A stretch of 19,965 nt of DNA from Acidobacteriota bacterium (GCA_013694635.1 JACDCA010000200.1:1-19965); one strand, 5' to 3'; shown: positions 9,863 to 16,550, numbered from the stretch's first letter. Made by a program: numbers and translations. Notes: a model not told the origin generated them from the sequence alone.

Positions 9863-10231
9863 ATGGTCCACAAACACACCGTCCTGGCTGCCGGGTGGCT
9901 CACGTGCGCCGTGGGTGCCGTCTTCGCGATGTCGGGCGACGCCCGTTCCGCGCCGCAGGTACGGGAGGTCAGCGTCCGCGCCGACCAGTACGCCTTCGCT
10001 CCGTCGCGCATCGACGTGCAGAAGGATGAAATCGTGAAAGTGACGTTCACCGCGGTCGACATACCGCACAGCTTCACGATCGACGGGTATCGCATTTCCA
10101 AACGGGCCGCCGCGGGGCAGACGGTAACGTTCGAGTTCCGCGCGGACCGTACCGGCCCGTTTCCGTTCTATTGCAACCTCACAAAGGACGACCGCTGCAA
10201 GCAGATGCACGGAGAGCTGAGCGTCAAATAG
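9863..10231 (+). CDS. Secreted cupredoxin-domain protein
   Basis: This is a small (122 aa) probable exported copper protein. Residues 1-30 look like a signal peptide: basic MVHKH, a hydrophobic core LAAGWLTCAVGAVFA, then a polar segment. The mature part has a cupredoxin-like beta pattern with possible copper ligands His69 (IPHSF), Cys104 (FYCN), Cys112 and Met115/His116 (CKQMHG). It resembles the copper domains of cytochrome oxidase subunit II and nitrous oxide reductase relatives, but the two cysteines are eight apart, wider than the usual CuA spacing, so the copper site type is unclear. ATG 9863 is preceded by AAGGA at 5-nt spacing; the earlier ATG 9857 overlaps that ribosome site. The likely role is electron transfer in the periplasm; the partner is unknown. 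Confidence 0.75.
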   Translation: MVHKHTVLAAGWLTCAVGAVFAMSGDARSAPQVREVSVRADQYAFAPSRIDVQKDEIVKVTFTAVDIPHSFTIDGYRISKRAAAGQTVTFEFRADRTGPFPFYCNLTKDDRCKQMHGELSVK

Positions 10232-10248
10232 GCCCCCTGCGCCGCGCG

Positions 10249-11916
10249 TTGCTCCTCGTCCTCTGCGTCCCTGCCTTTTTCATCTTTCTCGGCAGCTCCC
10301 CTATCACCGACTCCGACGAGGCGTACTACGCCGAGGCCGCGCGCGAGATGACCGAAAGCGGCGACTGGATCACACCGCGGTTCAACGACGAGGTGCGGTT
10401 CGAGAAACCGATCCTGTTCTACTGGATGATTGCGGCGACGTATACCGTCGCGGGCGTCGGTGAGTGGGGCGCGCGTTTCTGGGCGGCGATGTCGGGTGTA
10501 GGCCTGGTGCTCTTGGCCTATGCCTGCGGCCGCCGCTGGACCGGGGAGGAGGCGGGCTTTCTGGGCGGTGTCATTACCGCCACGAGTTTCGGGGCCGCGT
10601 CGATGGCCAGGCAGTCACTTCCCGACCTGCCGCTCGCATTTTTCATCACGCTGGGAGTCTGGGCGGCCTTCGCCGCGCTGGATCGCGGCGAGCGGCCGGC
10701 GGGGGCGTGGAGCCCGCGGCGCTGGCTGCTGCTGTCCGCGGGTGCGTGCGCGCTAGCGGTGCTCACCAAGGGACCCGTGGGCCTGGCGCTGCCCGTGCTG
10801 ATCGTCGTGGCGGCAGTTGTCGCGGAGTATTTTGTTCGGCCCGGCGTCGCGCCACCATTCCGGATTCGCGGGCTCGACCTCGCGCTCGCCGCGGGCATCT
10901 TCGTCCTCATCGCGGTCCCCTGGTACGCCGCAGTTACCTGGGTCCATGGATCGGGGTACCTGCACCGGTTTTTCGTCGCCGAAAACCTCGACCGCTTCGC
11001 CACCGCGCGCTACAACGATCCCCGCCCGATCTGGTTTTACATTCCCATCCTGATCGGGGGTCTTCTACCCTGGTCTCTCTTCTCCGTCTTCTGGCTTCGA
11101 CGTCCGATTGAAGGATTCCGCGAGAGTCTTCGGAGTTCGCCGGAGTTCCTTCGCCTCACCATCTGGGCGGTGGCGCCGCTCGGCATCTTCTCGATTTCCG
11201 TCGGCAAGCAGCCGCGCTACATCCTCCCCTGTCTCGTGCCACTCGCGGTCCTCCTTGGATCGACGATTTCCAGCCGCGTCCGTGCGACTTCAACCGGCAC
11301 ACGTGATGGAATGCTCTCTGCGGCTGGACTACTCGCAGGCGTCGTTCTGCTCGTGGCCGGGGTGCTCCTCTATCGCGGCGCGCCGCTCGTGACCGCCGCC
11401 GGCGGCAGCGGCACCGGCGCATGGTCCGTTCTCGTCGGCATCTCAGCGCTTGCCGTGATGATCGTCGCCGTGCAGCGATCCCCGCGGTTCCTGCCCGCGA
11501 CGCTCGCTATTGCGTCCGCCCTCACGGTGCTGGCGATTCACGCGGCGGTCCTGGCGATGCCCGGTGTGGCGCCGGCCGCCGACGCCGCGGCCGCGCTGAC
11601 CCGCGCACGTGGGACGTCCGACGTGCGCATCTGCGCCTGCGGCCCCTTCCTGCGCAACTTGCCGTTCTACGTCCGGTCCCGCACCGTCCAGGCAGGCACG
11701 CAGGAGGAGGTCAACGCCGTACTTTCGAGTGGCGTGCCGACGCTCGCCGCCATCGACGCGCGCAAGCTTGCCGAAGCGGAAACGACGTTGAACCGCCGCT
11801 TCGAGCGTCTCGCGGAGTTCCGTTACCTCAATACCGCCCTCCTGAGGATCGACGACTTCCTCTATCCGGACCCCGAGCGCGCGCTGCAGCGAGTCGTCGT
11901 GATCAGAGCGCGATAA
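10249..11916 (+). CDS. ArnT/PMT-family membrane glycosyltransferase
   Basis: This is a polytopic protein of the PMT/ArnT superfamily, which transfers sugars from lipid-phosphate donors to lipid A, proteins or other acceptors on the outer face of the inner membrane. Conserved features are TDSDEAYYAEAAREM just after the first membrane segment (the acidic pair is the presumed catalytic site), the RFEKPILFYWMI motif, SLPDLPLAFF, LTKGPVG and FFVAENLDRF. About a dozen hydrophobic segments precede a C-terminal soluble part of roughly 100 residues. The start is uncertain: TTG 10249, CTG 10237, or TTG 10171, the last overlapping the cupredoxin gene by 61 bp. None has a good ribosome site; 10249 is a conservative choice, though the upstream RR would help membrane insertion. 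Donor and acceptor cannot be told. Confidence 0.85.
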   Translation: MLLVLCVPAFFIFLGSSPITDSDEAYYAEAAREMTESGDWITPRFNDEVRFEKPILFYWMIAATYTVAGVGEWGARFWAAMSGVGLVLLAYACGRRWTGEEAGFLGGVITATSFGAASMARQSLPDLPLAFFITLGVWAAFAALDRGERPAGAWSPRRWLLLSAGACALAVLTKGPVGLALPVLIVVAAVVAEYFVRPGVAPPFRIRGLDLALAAGIFVLIAVPWYAAVTWVHGSGYLHRFFVAENLDRFATARYNDPRPIWFYIPILIGGLLPWSLFSVFWLRRPIEGFRESLRSSPEFLRLTIWAVAPLGIFSISVGKQPRYILPCLVPLAVLLGSTISSRVRATSTGTRDGMLSAAGLLAGVVLLVAGVLLYRGAPLVTAAGGSGTGAWSVLVGISALAVMIVAVQRSPRFLPATLAIASALTVLAIHAAVLAMPGVAPAADAAAALTRARGTSDVRICACGPFLRNLPFYVRSRTVQAGTQEEVNAVLSSGVPTLAAIDARKLAEAETTLNRRFERLAEFRYLNTALLRIDDFLYPDPERALQRVVVIRAR

Positions 11917-11923
11917 GCGGTAG

Positions 11924-13411
11924 TCAGGCAGGCCGATTCCGCAAGACGCTCTTCCGATATCCATACGCAAAATAGAACGCGATCCCGATCGCCATCCAGA
12001 GAATCAGCCGCTGCCAGGTCGACCACGGGAGGCTCAGCATGAGCAGAAAACTCACGATGGCAGACGGGATCGGCAGCAGCGGCACCATCGGCATTCTGAA
12101 CGGACGCGGCAGATCGGGCCGCGTGCGACGCAGCACAACGATGCCGATCGAGACGATCACGAACGCCATCAGCGTGCCGATGCTCACGAGATTCCCGAGC
12201 GTTCCGATGGGCGTGAGGCCGGCGGCGATCGCCACGACGACTCCGGTGACGATCGTGGACACGTGCGGTGTGTGAAAGCGCGGATGAACCTTGCCGGCCC
12301 ATCGGGGCATGAGGCCGTCTTTCGACATCGCGAGGAAGATCCTTGGCTGAGCGAGCATCATCACGACCATCACGGAGCTCAGGCCCGCCAGTGCTCCGAC
12401 AGTAACGAGGATCTTCAGCGCGGCCATGGGAGTTTGCCACGGGGTTCCGGCAGCGCGGTCGGCAGCAGCCTGGATTGCGACGACCAGCGGCGCCGGCTCG
12501 TTGAGCATCGCCTTGTACGGGACGAGACCGACCATCACCGCCGACACGAGCACGTACAAAATGGTGCACACCGCCAGGGATCCGAGAATGCCCCTGGGCA
12601 TGTCGCGCTGCGGATTGCGCGCTTCCTGCGCGGACGTCGAGACCGCGTCGAACCCGATGTACGCGAAGAAGATCACCGCCGCTCCGCGGAGGATGCCGCT
12701 CCAGCCGTACTCGCCGAAACGGCCGGTGTTCTCCGGGATGAACGGGTGCCAGTTCGCTGGATCGATGAACATCGCGCCGGCGCCGATGACGATCAGCACC
12801 ACTGCGACCTTGATGCCGACGATGGCGCTGTTGACGGAGACGGACTCCTTGACGCCAAACATCAGGAGGCAGGTGACGAGCGCCGTGATGATCACGGCCG
12901 GGAGGTTGAACACCGCGGTGACGGGATCACCGCCGGCGACGGCGATCACCGTGCCCGGCGCGGCGCTCAGCGCCGCCGGAAACGTGTAGCCGAGCTGGCC
13001 GAGCAAGGTCACGAGGTTTCCCGACCAGCCGACTGCGACCGTGGCCGCGCCGAGCGCGTACTCCAGGATGAGATCCCACCCGATCACCCACGCGACGAAC
13101 TCGCCGAGCGTCGCATAGGCATAGGTATAAGCCGACCCGGCGACCGGCACGCTGGCGGCAAACTCGGAGTAACAGAGCGCCGCGAGCACGCTGGTCAGCC
13201 CCGCCAGGACCATTGAAATGACGATCGCCGGTCCCGCGTTGGCGGCAGCAGCCTGTCCGGTGAGAACGAAGATGCCGGTGCCTATGATCGCACCGACGCC
13301 GAGCATGATGAGCTGGCTGGGGCCAAGGACGCGCCGGAGCCCGCCAGTTCCCTCCGCGCCGAGTTGCTCAAGGGAGATCTGTTCGATCGACTTGGTGGCA
13401 AAAATTGACAT
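11924..13411 (-). CDS. APC-superfamily amino acid permease
   Basis: This is a 495-residue, roughly 12-segment transporter of the amino acid-polyamine-organocation superfamily, closest in pattern to YfnA/cationic amino acid transporters. The N-terminus MSIFATKSIEQISLEQLGAE leads into LRRVLGPSQLIMLGVGAIIG and GTGIFVLTG, the unwound TM1 substrate motif. YSEFAASVPVAGSAYTYAY and FFAYIGFDAVSTSAQEARNP (TM6 region) are further family signatures. ATG 13411 fits family starts, but no clear Shine-Dalgarno sequence is visible. Its stop lies 7 bp from the stop of the converging glycosyltransferase gene. The left attachment repeat of the integrated element begins 69 bp upstream of its start, so insertion may have separated it from upstream regulatory DNA. 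Substrate not determinable. Confidence 0.9.
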   Translation of the reverse strand: MSIFATKSIEQISLEQLGAEGTGGLRRVLGPSQLIMLGVGAIIGTGIFVLTGQAAAANAGPAIVISMVLAGLTSVLAALCYSEFAASVPVAGSAYTYAYATLGEFVAWVIGWDLILEYALGAATVAVGWSGNLVTLLGQLGYTFPAALSAAPGTVIAVAGGDPVTAVFNLPAVIITALVTCLLMFGVKESVSVNSAIVGIKVAVVLIVIGAGAMFIDPANWHPFIPENTGRFGEYGWSGILRGAAVIFFAYIGFDAVSTSAQEARNPQRDMPRGILGSLAVCTILYVLVSAVMVGLVPYKAMLNEPAPLVVAIQAAADRAAGTPWQTPMAALKILVTVGALAGLSSVMVVMMLAQPRIFLAMSKDGLMPRWAGKVHPRFHTPHVSTIVTGVVVAIAAGLTPIGTLGNLVSIGTLMAFVIVSIGIVVLRRTRPDLPRPFRMPMVPLLPIPSAIVSFLLMLSLPWSTWQRLILWMAIGIAFYFAYGYRKSVLRNRPA

Positions 13412-13479
13412 GCGGCGAGTGTTGAACCGCAGCCAGGAGATGTCTTGAAGGAGAGGTCAATTGCCCGCAAGAATTCTTT

Positions 13480-13517
13480 AAGTTCTTCTTAAGGTGCTGT
13501 GGGCGGGTGCGCTCGGT
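13480..13517 (+). repeat. Left attachment site (attL-like), 38-bp repeat copy 1
   Basis: The first 13 bases are the core AAGTTCTTCTTAA, followed by GGTGCTGTGGGCGGGTGCGC and TCGGT. It matches 14871-14908 at 37 of 38 positions. At this copy the core sits in a symmetric site: TTAAG (13478-13482), a 5-bp centre TTCTT and CTTAA (13488-13492), the layout expected of a tyrosine-recombinase crossover site. Confidence 0.75.
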
Positions 13518-13537
13518 CTCGTTCGACGGAGGCACGC

Positions 13538-14710
13538 ATGAAGGGCATCCGACAGCGGTATCCCGGAAGTTTCAGCATCATCATCGAATTGGGCTACGAG
13601 GTGGACCCAGCGACCGGCAAGCGGACACGCCGCCAGCGTTGGGTCACCTTTCGCGGCACCCGGAAAGAGGCGGAGGCCAAGCGCATCGAACTTCTGGCCG
13701 CCGTGAACACGGGCACGTTCGCCGAGCCGTCGAAGATCACGCTCATCGAATGGTTGCGCACATGGCTGAAAACGTCCGTCGCGCCCCCGATGCGACGGCC
13801 CGCCACCCATCGGGTCTACGCCTCGATCATCGAGAAGCACATCGCGCCGTCGCGGATCGCGCTGATCCCGTTGCAGCGATTACGCGGGACTGATCTCGAA
13901 CGGTATCTGGCGGACGTCCCAGGGGCCGCCGCAAGCGTGGCGGTGCATCACGCGATCCTCTGTAAGGCGCTGCGCCGGGCGGTCAAGGACCGGCTGCTCA
14001 CGATGTCTCCCGCGCACGATCTCGAGCGCCGCCGTGACAAGGCCGACCACGCGCAGGCCGCGCGCGAACACTGTTGGTCAGCGATCGAGGCGCGGCGCTT
14101 CATCGAGGCGACGAAGACGGCGAGCCCGCAACTCGCGGCGTTCATGCTTCTGGCCCTCGATAGCGGCGCCCGGAAATCCGAACTGGCAGGTCTGGGATGG
14201 GAACACGTGGATCTCGATGCCGGGACGCTGGAGATCCGCCGGCAACTGGATCGGGCGGGCGTGGCACCGGTGTTCGGTCCGACGAAGACGAAGCGCTCGC
14301 GGACGCTCTCTCTCGGTGCGGAGACGATCGCCGCGCTTCGCGTTCACAAGCGGGAGCAGCTTGAACTGAAGATGCGGAACCGGACCAGCTACACGGACTT
14401 TGGACTCGTGTTCGCCAAGGAGCCTGCGGATCTCCAGCGGCCGGAGGCCGCGCTGGGGCAGCCGCTCAGCACGCTCGGGAACGCGCGGTTCGTCGAGCTC
14501 GTCGCGAAGGCCGGGGTGAAGCGGATCAAGTTTCACGGGCTCCGGCACACGTGCGCGACGTTGCTCCTGCAGGCCGGCACGCCCGTGCACGTGGTCGCCA
14601 GACGGCTCGGGCACGCGAATGTCGGGATGACCCTGAACGTCTACGCGCACGCGACTCGGGGCATGCAGGAGGACGCGGCGGCGCGACTCGGGGCGTTGCT
14701 GCACGGCTGA
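13538..14710 (+). CDS. Tyrosine recombinase/integrase of the element
   Basis: This is a site-specific recombinase that breaks and rejoins DNA through a tyrosine nucleophile. The 390-residue protein has an N-terminal region (1-60, DPATGKRTRRQRWVTFRGTR) resembling AP2-like arm-binding domains of phage and ICE integrases. A helical core-binding domain covers about 65-165. The catalytic domain has Arg212 (SGARKSEL), a Lys at 250/252, HGLRH (His333, Arg336), LGH (His359) and Tyr369 (NVYAH), so the catalytic set looks complete. ATG 13538 has GGAGG at 13528-13532, 5 nt upstream; longer readings start inside the attachment repeat. The gene begins 20 bp after the 38-bp left repeat and ends 160 bp before the next core. 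A diverged copy of its last 34 codons lies at 16248. Confidence 0.92.
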   Translation: MKGIRQRYPGSFSIIIELGYEVDPATGKRTRRQRWVTFRGTRKEAEAKRIELLAAVNTGTFAEPSKITLIEWLRTWLKTSVAPPMRRPATHRVYASIIEKHIAPSRIALIPLQRLRGTDLERYLADVPGAAASVAVHHAILCKALRRAVKDRLLTMSPAHDLERRRDKADHAQAAREHCWSAIEARRFIEATKTASPQLAAFMLLALDSGARKSELAGLGWEHVDLDAGTLEIRRQLDRAGVAPVFGPTKTKRSRTLSLGAETIAALRVHKREQLELKMRNRTSYTDFGLVFAKEPADLQRPEAALGQPLSTLGNARFVELVAKAGVKRIKFHGLRHTCATLLLQAGTPVHVVARRLGHANVGMTLNVYAHATRGMQEDAAARLGALLHG

Positions 14711-14870
14711 ATCGGCTCACGGACGGCTCACGAACAGCTCACGGAGGGGTCACGGACGGATCGTATCGCGTCGTCTCGTCTCGTCTCGGCGTGTTTGCCA
14801 GGTCGATGTTGCTCCTCACAGAACACGACCAGGACGCACGAGACGAGGCAGGCCGATATGATCTTTGCGG
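14606..14870 (+). repeat. Right-end block of unit A (integrase tail plus conserved non-coding end)
   Basis: This block recurs at 16248-16502. The first 105 bp encode the last 34 residues and stop of the integrase; the remaining 160 bp are non-coding. In my hand alignment the coding part differs at about 10 of 105 positions. The non-coding part differs at about 5 of 149 aligned positions plus an 11-bp and a 1-bp indel. It contains the 11-bp repeats, three copies of TCGTC (14771-14785) and TATGAT (14857-14862). Confidence 0.8.
14713..14756 (+). repeat. Four tandem 11-bp repeats after the integrase (candidate arm-type sites)
   Basis: The units are CGGCTCACGGA, CGGCTCACGAA, CAGCTCACGGA and GGGGTCACGGA, end to end, starting 2 bp after the integrase stop; a fifth partial unit (CGGA) follows. 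The copy at 16355-16387 has three units, so unit number varies by whole repeats. Their place between integrase and core suggests binding sites for the N-terminal arm-binding domain; binding is inferred. Confidence 0.6.
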
Positions 14871-14908
14871 AAGTTCTTCTTTAGGTGCTGTGGGCGGGTG
14901 CGCTCGGT
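14871..14908 (+). repeat. Internal attachment site between units, 38-bp repeat copy 2
   Basis: It is identical to 13480-13517 except for T in place of A at position 12 of the core (AAGTTCTTCTTTA). It marks the junction between unit A's right end and unit B's left end. On the minus strand, positions 14881-14907 also encode the last eight residues and the stop codon of the PEP-CTERM gene. Confidence 0.75.
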
Positions 14909-15813
14909 ATTACCGGGCTGTTCTGCGTTGTGGCTGGAAGAAAGCTCACCGTTCTACAGCGCGGACGCGTTGCCGCAAGCCCGAGTAGTCCAAGAGCCAG
15001 CAGAGCGATTGACGTGGGTTCCGGTACTGGAGTGCTGCCCGGAGTGTCCCCGTTGGGTTCCAATGCGAACTCAGCAGAGTAGTAGGTACGGGCTCCAACC
15101 GCCAGTGTGCTCATGGGAGTTCGTACCACCGACCCCTGAGTGTTGGGCTCCGTCGAATACTGTTCCAGGTACGAATTGTTGAACGACCCGGCGAACTGGT
15201 AGACCCACAATGTCTGGTCGGCCGGGTCGAATGCCAATGCGTTGAATCCGTTGAAAGACGTCACCAACCGGGTGGTGTAGAACGCATTCGAAAAGCCACT
15301 TGATCCTCTACTGGCGTTGATAAGCAAGTTCGTGTTCGGCGGGGCATACCAGAAGCTGTCATTGGACGAGTCGTACGCGATACCGCTGTTGGCATAGCCA
15401 CCGCCGAACAGTATCTGAGGATTGGTCCAATCAGCGTTGAACTCAAAGACACCTAATTGGTTTACCGCATAGTTATGCGCGCCGTCAGTGGTCCCATCGC
15501 GAAAGCAGCAGCCTGCCGTATTGGTGTAGGACGCGCCGGTTGGCGTGCCATCGAGCGAGTATTCGTAACTCTCGAGGCTCTGCGCCGCCGCAAACCCCTG
15601 GGCGTAGGTGCGCACCGTCGAATCTACCGCGAGCACGAATTCGCCGGTTGCCTGTGTTGCCCATGAATCGATGAGGGCGTCACCCTGCCACACGTCGATG
15701 TTGCTGCCGCTACTCAAGTACAAAGGGCTGATCGGCCCTGCCTGAGTGGTCCCGGAGCCCCCTAATACCACCGCCAAGGTCCATAAACACCGCCACGCCG
15801 TCAACCTGTTCAT
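14881..15813 (-). CDS. PEP-CTERM sorting-domain protein with an abnormal C-terminal extension
   Basis: This is an exported protein of unknown function. The first 26 residues form a signal peptide (MNRLTAWRCLWTLAVVLGGS, then TQAGP). The body is rich in Ser/Asn/Gly/Tyr and lacks a family I recognise; repeated FWYAPP, LWVYQF and NALAFDP pieces suggest a beta-propeller-like fold. Near the end VPEP (263-266), a hydrophobic helix (268-282) and RPR (283-285) form a PEP-CTERM signal, normally recognised by an exosortase. Such proteins usually end within a few residues of the basic cluster. Here 25 more follow, the last eight encoded by the element's attachment repeat. ATG 15813 has GGAG 7 nt upstream; GTG 15834 is an alternative. 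No exosortase gene lies in the window. Confidence 0.8.
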   Translation of the reverse strand: MNRLTAWRCLWTLAVVLGGSGTTQAGPISPLYLSSGSNIDVWQGDALIDSWATQATGEFVLAVDSTVRTYAQGFAAAQSLESYEYSLDGTPTGASYTNTAGCCFRDGTTDGAHNYAVNQLGVFEFNADWTNPQILFGGGYANSGIAYDSSNDSFWYAPPNTNLLINASRGSSGFSNAFYTTRLVTSFNGFNALAFDPADQTLWVYQFAGSFNNSYLEQYSTEPNTQGSVVRTPMSTLAVGARTYYSAEFALEPNGDTPGSTPVPEPTSIALLALGLLGLAATRPRCRTVSFLPATTQNSPVIPSAPAHST

Positions 15814-15874
15814 CTCATGTCTCCGTAGACTCACAACAGCAAAGGAGTAGCTCGAATAGACAATTGGGTGGGGG

Positions 15875-15904
15875 ATGGTACTCGCTGGGCGGAGTTATTG
15901 TCAA
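15875..15904 (-). promoter_or_regulatory. Candidate promoter of the PEP-CTERM gene
   Basis: Read on the minus strand, TTGACA (15899-15904), an 18-bp spacer and TACCAT (15875-15880, four of six consensus bases) lie about 60 bp upstream of the ATG at 15813. The -35 is perfect and the -10 weak. Motif evidence only. Confidence 0.35.
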
Positions 15905-15930
15905 ATGTTGTGGATCGCTGCGTGAGCTAG

Positions 15931-16247
15931 GCGGCGTTCTCCTTCGTCGGCGATCTGACCTCCTACAAAATGCCGATGGCGGGTTCGGGCATCATGGTGG
16001 ATAAGGCGTATCTGGCCGCGCATCGGGAGACGGTGCTGCGCTTTGTGAAGGCCGACATCGAAGCGACGGCGCAGATGCGACGGAACCGGCAGGTGTTCAA
16101 TGCGGCACTGCCCAAATGGTTCAACATCACGGACGCCAGGACCCAGGACGGCATGTTTCCCCACGTGAACAAGTTCCAGACCAAGCCGTATCCGTCCGTT
16201 GACGGGATCAAGCAGGTGTTCGCGCTGTACACGTGGTGGCAAGACGT
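15931..16247 (+). pseudogene. Doubly truncated ABC transporter substrate-binding protein fragment (NMT1/SsuA-like)
   Basis: After a stop codon at 15928-15930 the frame reads AAFSFVGDLTSYKMPMAGSG, then IMVDKAYLAAHRETVLRFVK and ALPKWFNITDARTQDGMF, up to ALYTWWQ. This looks like the C-terminal lobe of periplasmic substrate-binding proteins of the nitrate/sulfonate/taurine (NMT1/THI5-like) class. The N-terminal two thirds and signal peptide are missing. On the right the frame runs, out of phase, into the integrase remnant and stops at 16272. ATG 15970 has no visible ribosome site. It is therefore a fragment cut at both ends, probably a recombination scar; the family call rests on motif resemblance. 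Confidence 0.65.
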
Positions 16248-16352
16248 CTCGGGCACGCGAATGTCGGGATGACCCTGAACGTCTACGCGCACGCTTCACC
16301 CGGCATGCAGCAGGACGCGGCGGCTCGGCTCGGCGCGTTGTTGCACGGCTGA
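16248..16352 (+). pseudogene. 3' remnant of a second tyrosine recombinase gene
   Basis: These 35 codons (LGHANVGMTLNVYAHASPGM ... LLHG and stop) are the counterpart of integrase residues 357-390 of the intact gene and keep the catalytic His and Tyr. Nothing upstream belongs to a recombinase; the join with the substrate-binding-protein fragment lies at about 16243-16248. About 10 of 105 bases differ from the intact gene, with changes such as ATRGMQE to ASPGMQQ. It therefore comes from a related but distinct element, not a very recent duplication. Confidence 0.85.
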
Positions 16353-16354
16353 AT

Positions 16355-16387
16355 CGACCCACGGACGGCTCACGAACAGCTCACGGA
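16355..16387 (+). repeat. Three tandem 11-bp repeats in unit B right end
   Basis: The units are CGACCCACGGA, CGGCTCACGAA and CAGCTCACGGA, starting 2 bp after the stop of the integrase remnant. They correspond to the first three of the four units at 14713-14756. Confidence 0.6.
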
Positions 16388-16502
16388 CGGGTCGTATCGC
16401 GTCGTCTCGTCTCGTCTCGGCGTGTTTGCCAAGTCGATGTTGCTCCTCACAGAACACGACCAGGACGCACGAGAACGAGGCAGGCCGATATGATCTTTGC
16501 AG

Positions 16503-16515
16503 AAGTTCTTCTTAA
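16503..16515 (+). repeat. Right attachment core (attR-like), copy 3
   Basis: AAGTTCTTCTTAA is identical to the core at 13480-13492, but the following GGTGCTG... of the element's left end is replaced by CCACGGATAAC, presumably chromosomal. The original empty site would then read ...TTCTTTAAGTTCTTCTTAA joined to CCACGG.... Confidence 0.7.
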
Positions 16516-16550
16516 CCACGGATAACATTCGAATTTCCAAGAGTTTCCAC

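Larger units (their letters stand above)
16248..16502 (+). repeat. Right-end block of unit B (second copy)
   Basis: This is the counterpart of 14606-14870. Relative to that copy it lacks one 11-bp repeat and has one extra A in the stretch before the conserved GAGGCAGGCCGATATGATCT. The two indels shift all reading frames between the copies, which argues that the shared 150-160 bp tail is not protein-coding. Confidence 0.8.
13480..16515. mobile_element. Two tandem tyrosine-recombinase elements sharing one attachment core
   Basis: Three copies of a 13-bp core (13480-13492, 14871-14883, 16503-16515) split this stretch into unit A (about 1391 bp, intact integrase) and unit B (about 1632 bp, PEP-CTERM gene, substrate-binding-protein fragment, integrase 3' remnant). 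Each unit starts with the same 38-bp left end, at 13480-13517 and 14871-14908. Each ends with the same integrase tail plus non-coding right end, at 14606-14870 and 16248-16502. Unit B is lower in GC than its surroundings by eye. The arrangement fits two related integrative elements stacked at one site, the second having lost most of its recombinase gene. Confidence 0.75.

Noticed and set aside
12263..13216. Open frame of 317 codons on the plus strand opposite the permease
   Set aside because: It is antisense to a clear transporter gene and has the His/Asp/Arg-rich composition of a shadow frame.
14713..14790. CRISPR-like repeat array
   Set aside because: Repeat units are 11 bp and contiguous with no spacers, and no cas gene is present.
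14551..14988. Small protein encoded across the element right end
   Set aside because: The duplicated copy at 16248-16502 has an 11-bp deletion and a 1-bp insertion that break the frame, so coding is not conserved between copies.
13480..16515. Integron cassette array with attC sites
   Set aside because: Cores are short direct repeats without the long imperfect palindrome of attC, the recombinase lacks an evident integron-integrase insertion, and it lies inside unit A as an ordinary integrase gene.
13480..16515. Insertion sequence or transposon with terminal inverted repeats
   Set aside because: No transposase is present and the ends are direct, not inverted, repeats.
16497..16550. Upstream start for the winged-helix regulator at TTG 16497
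   Set aside because: The added residues translate the attachment core and have no ribosome site; the winged-helix domain is complete from ATG 16551.
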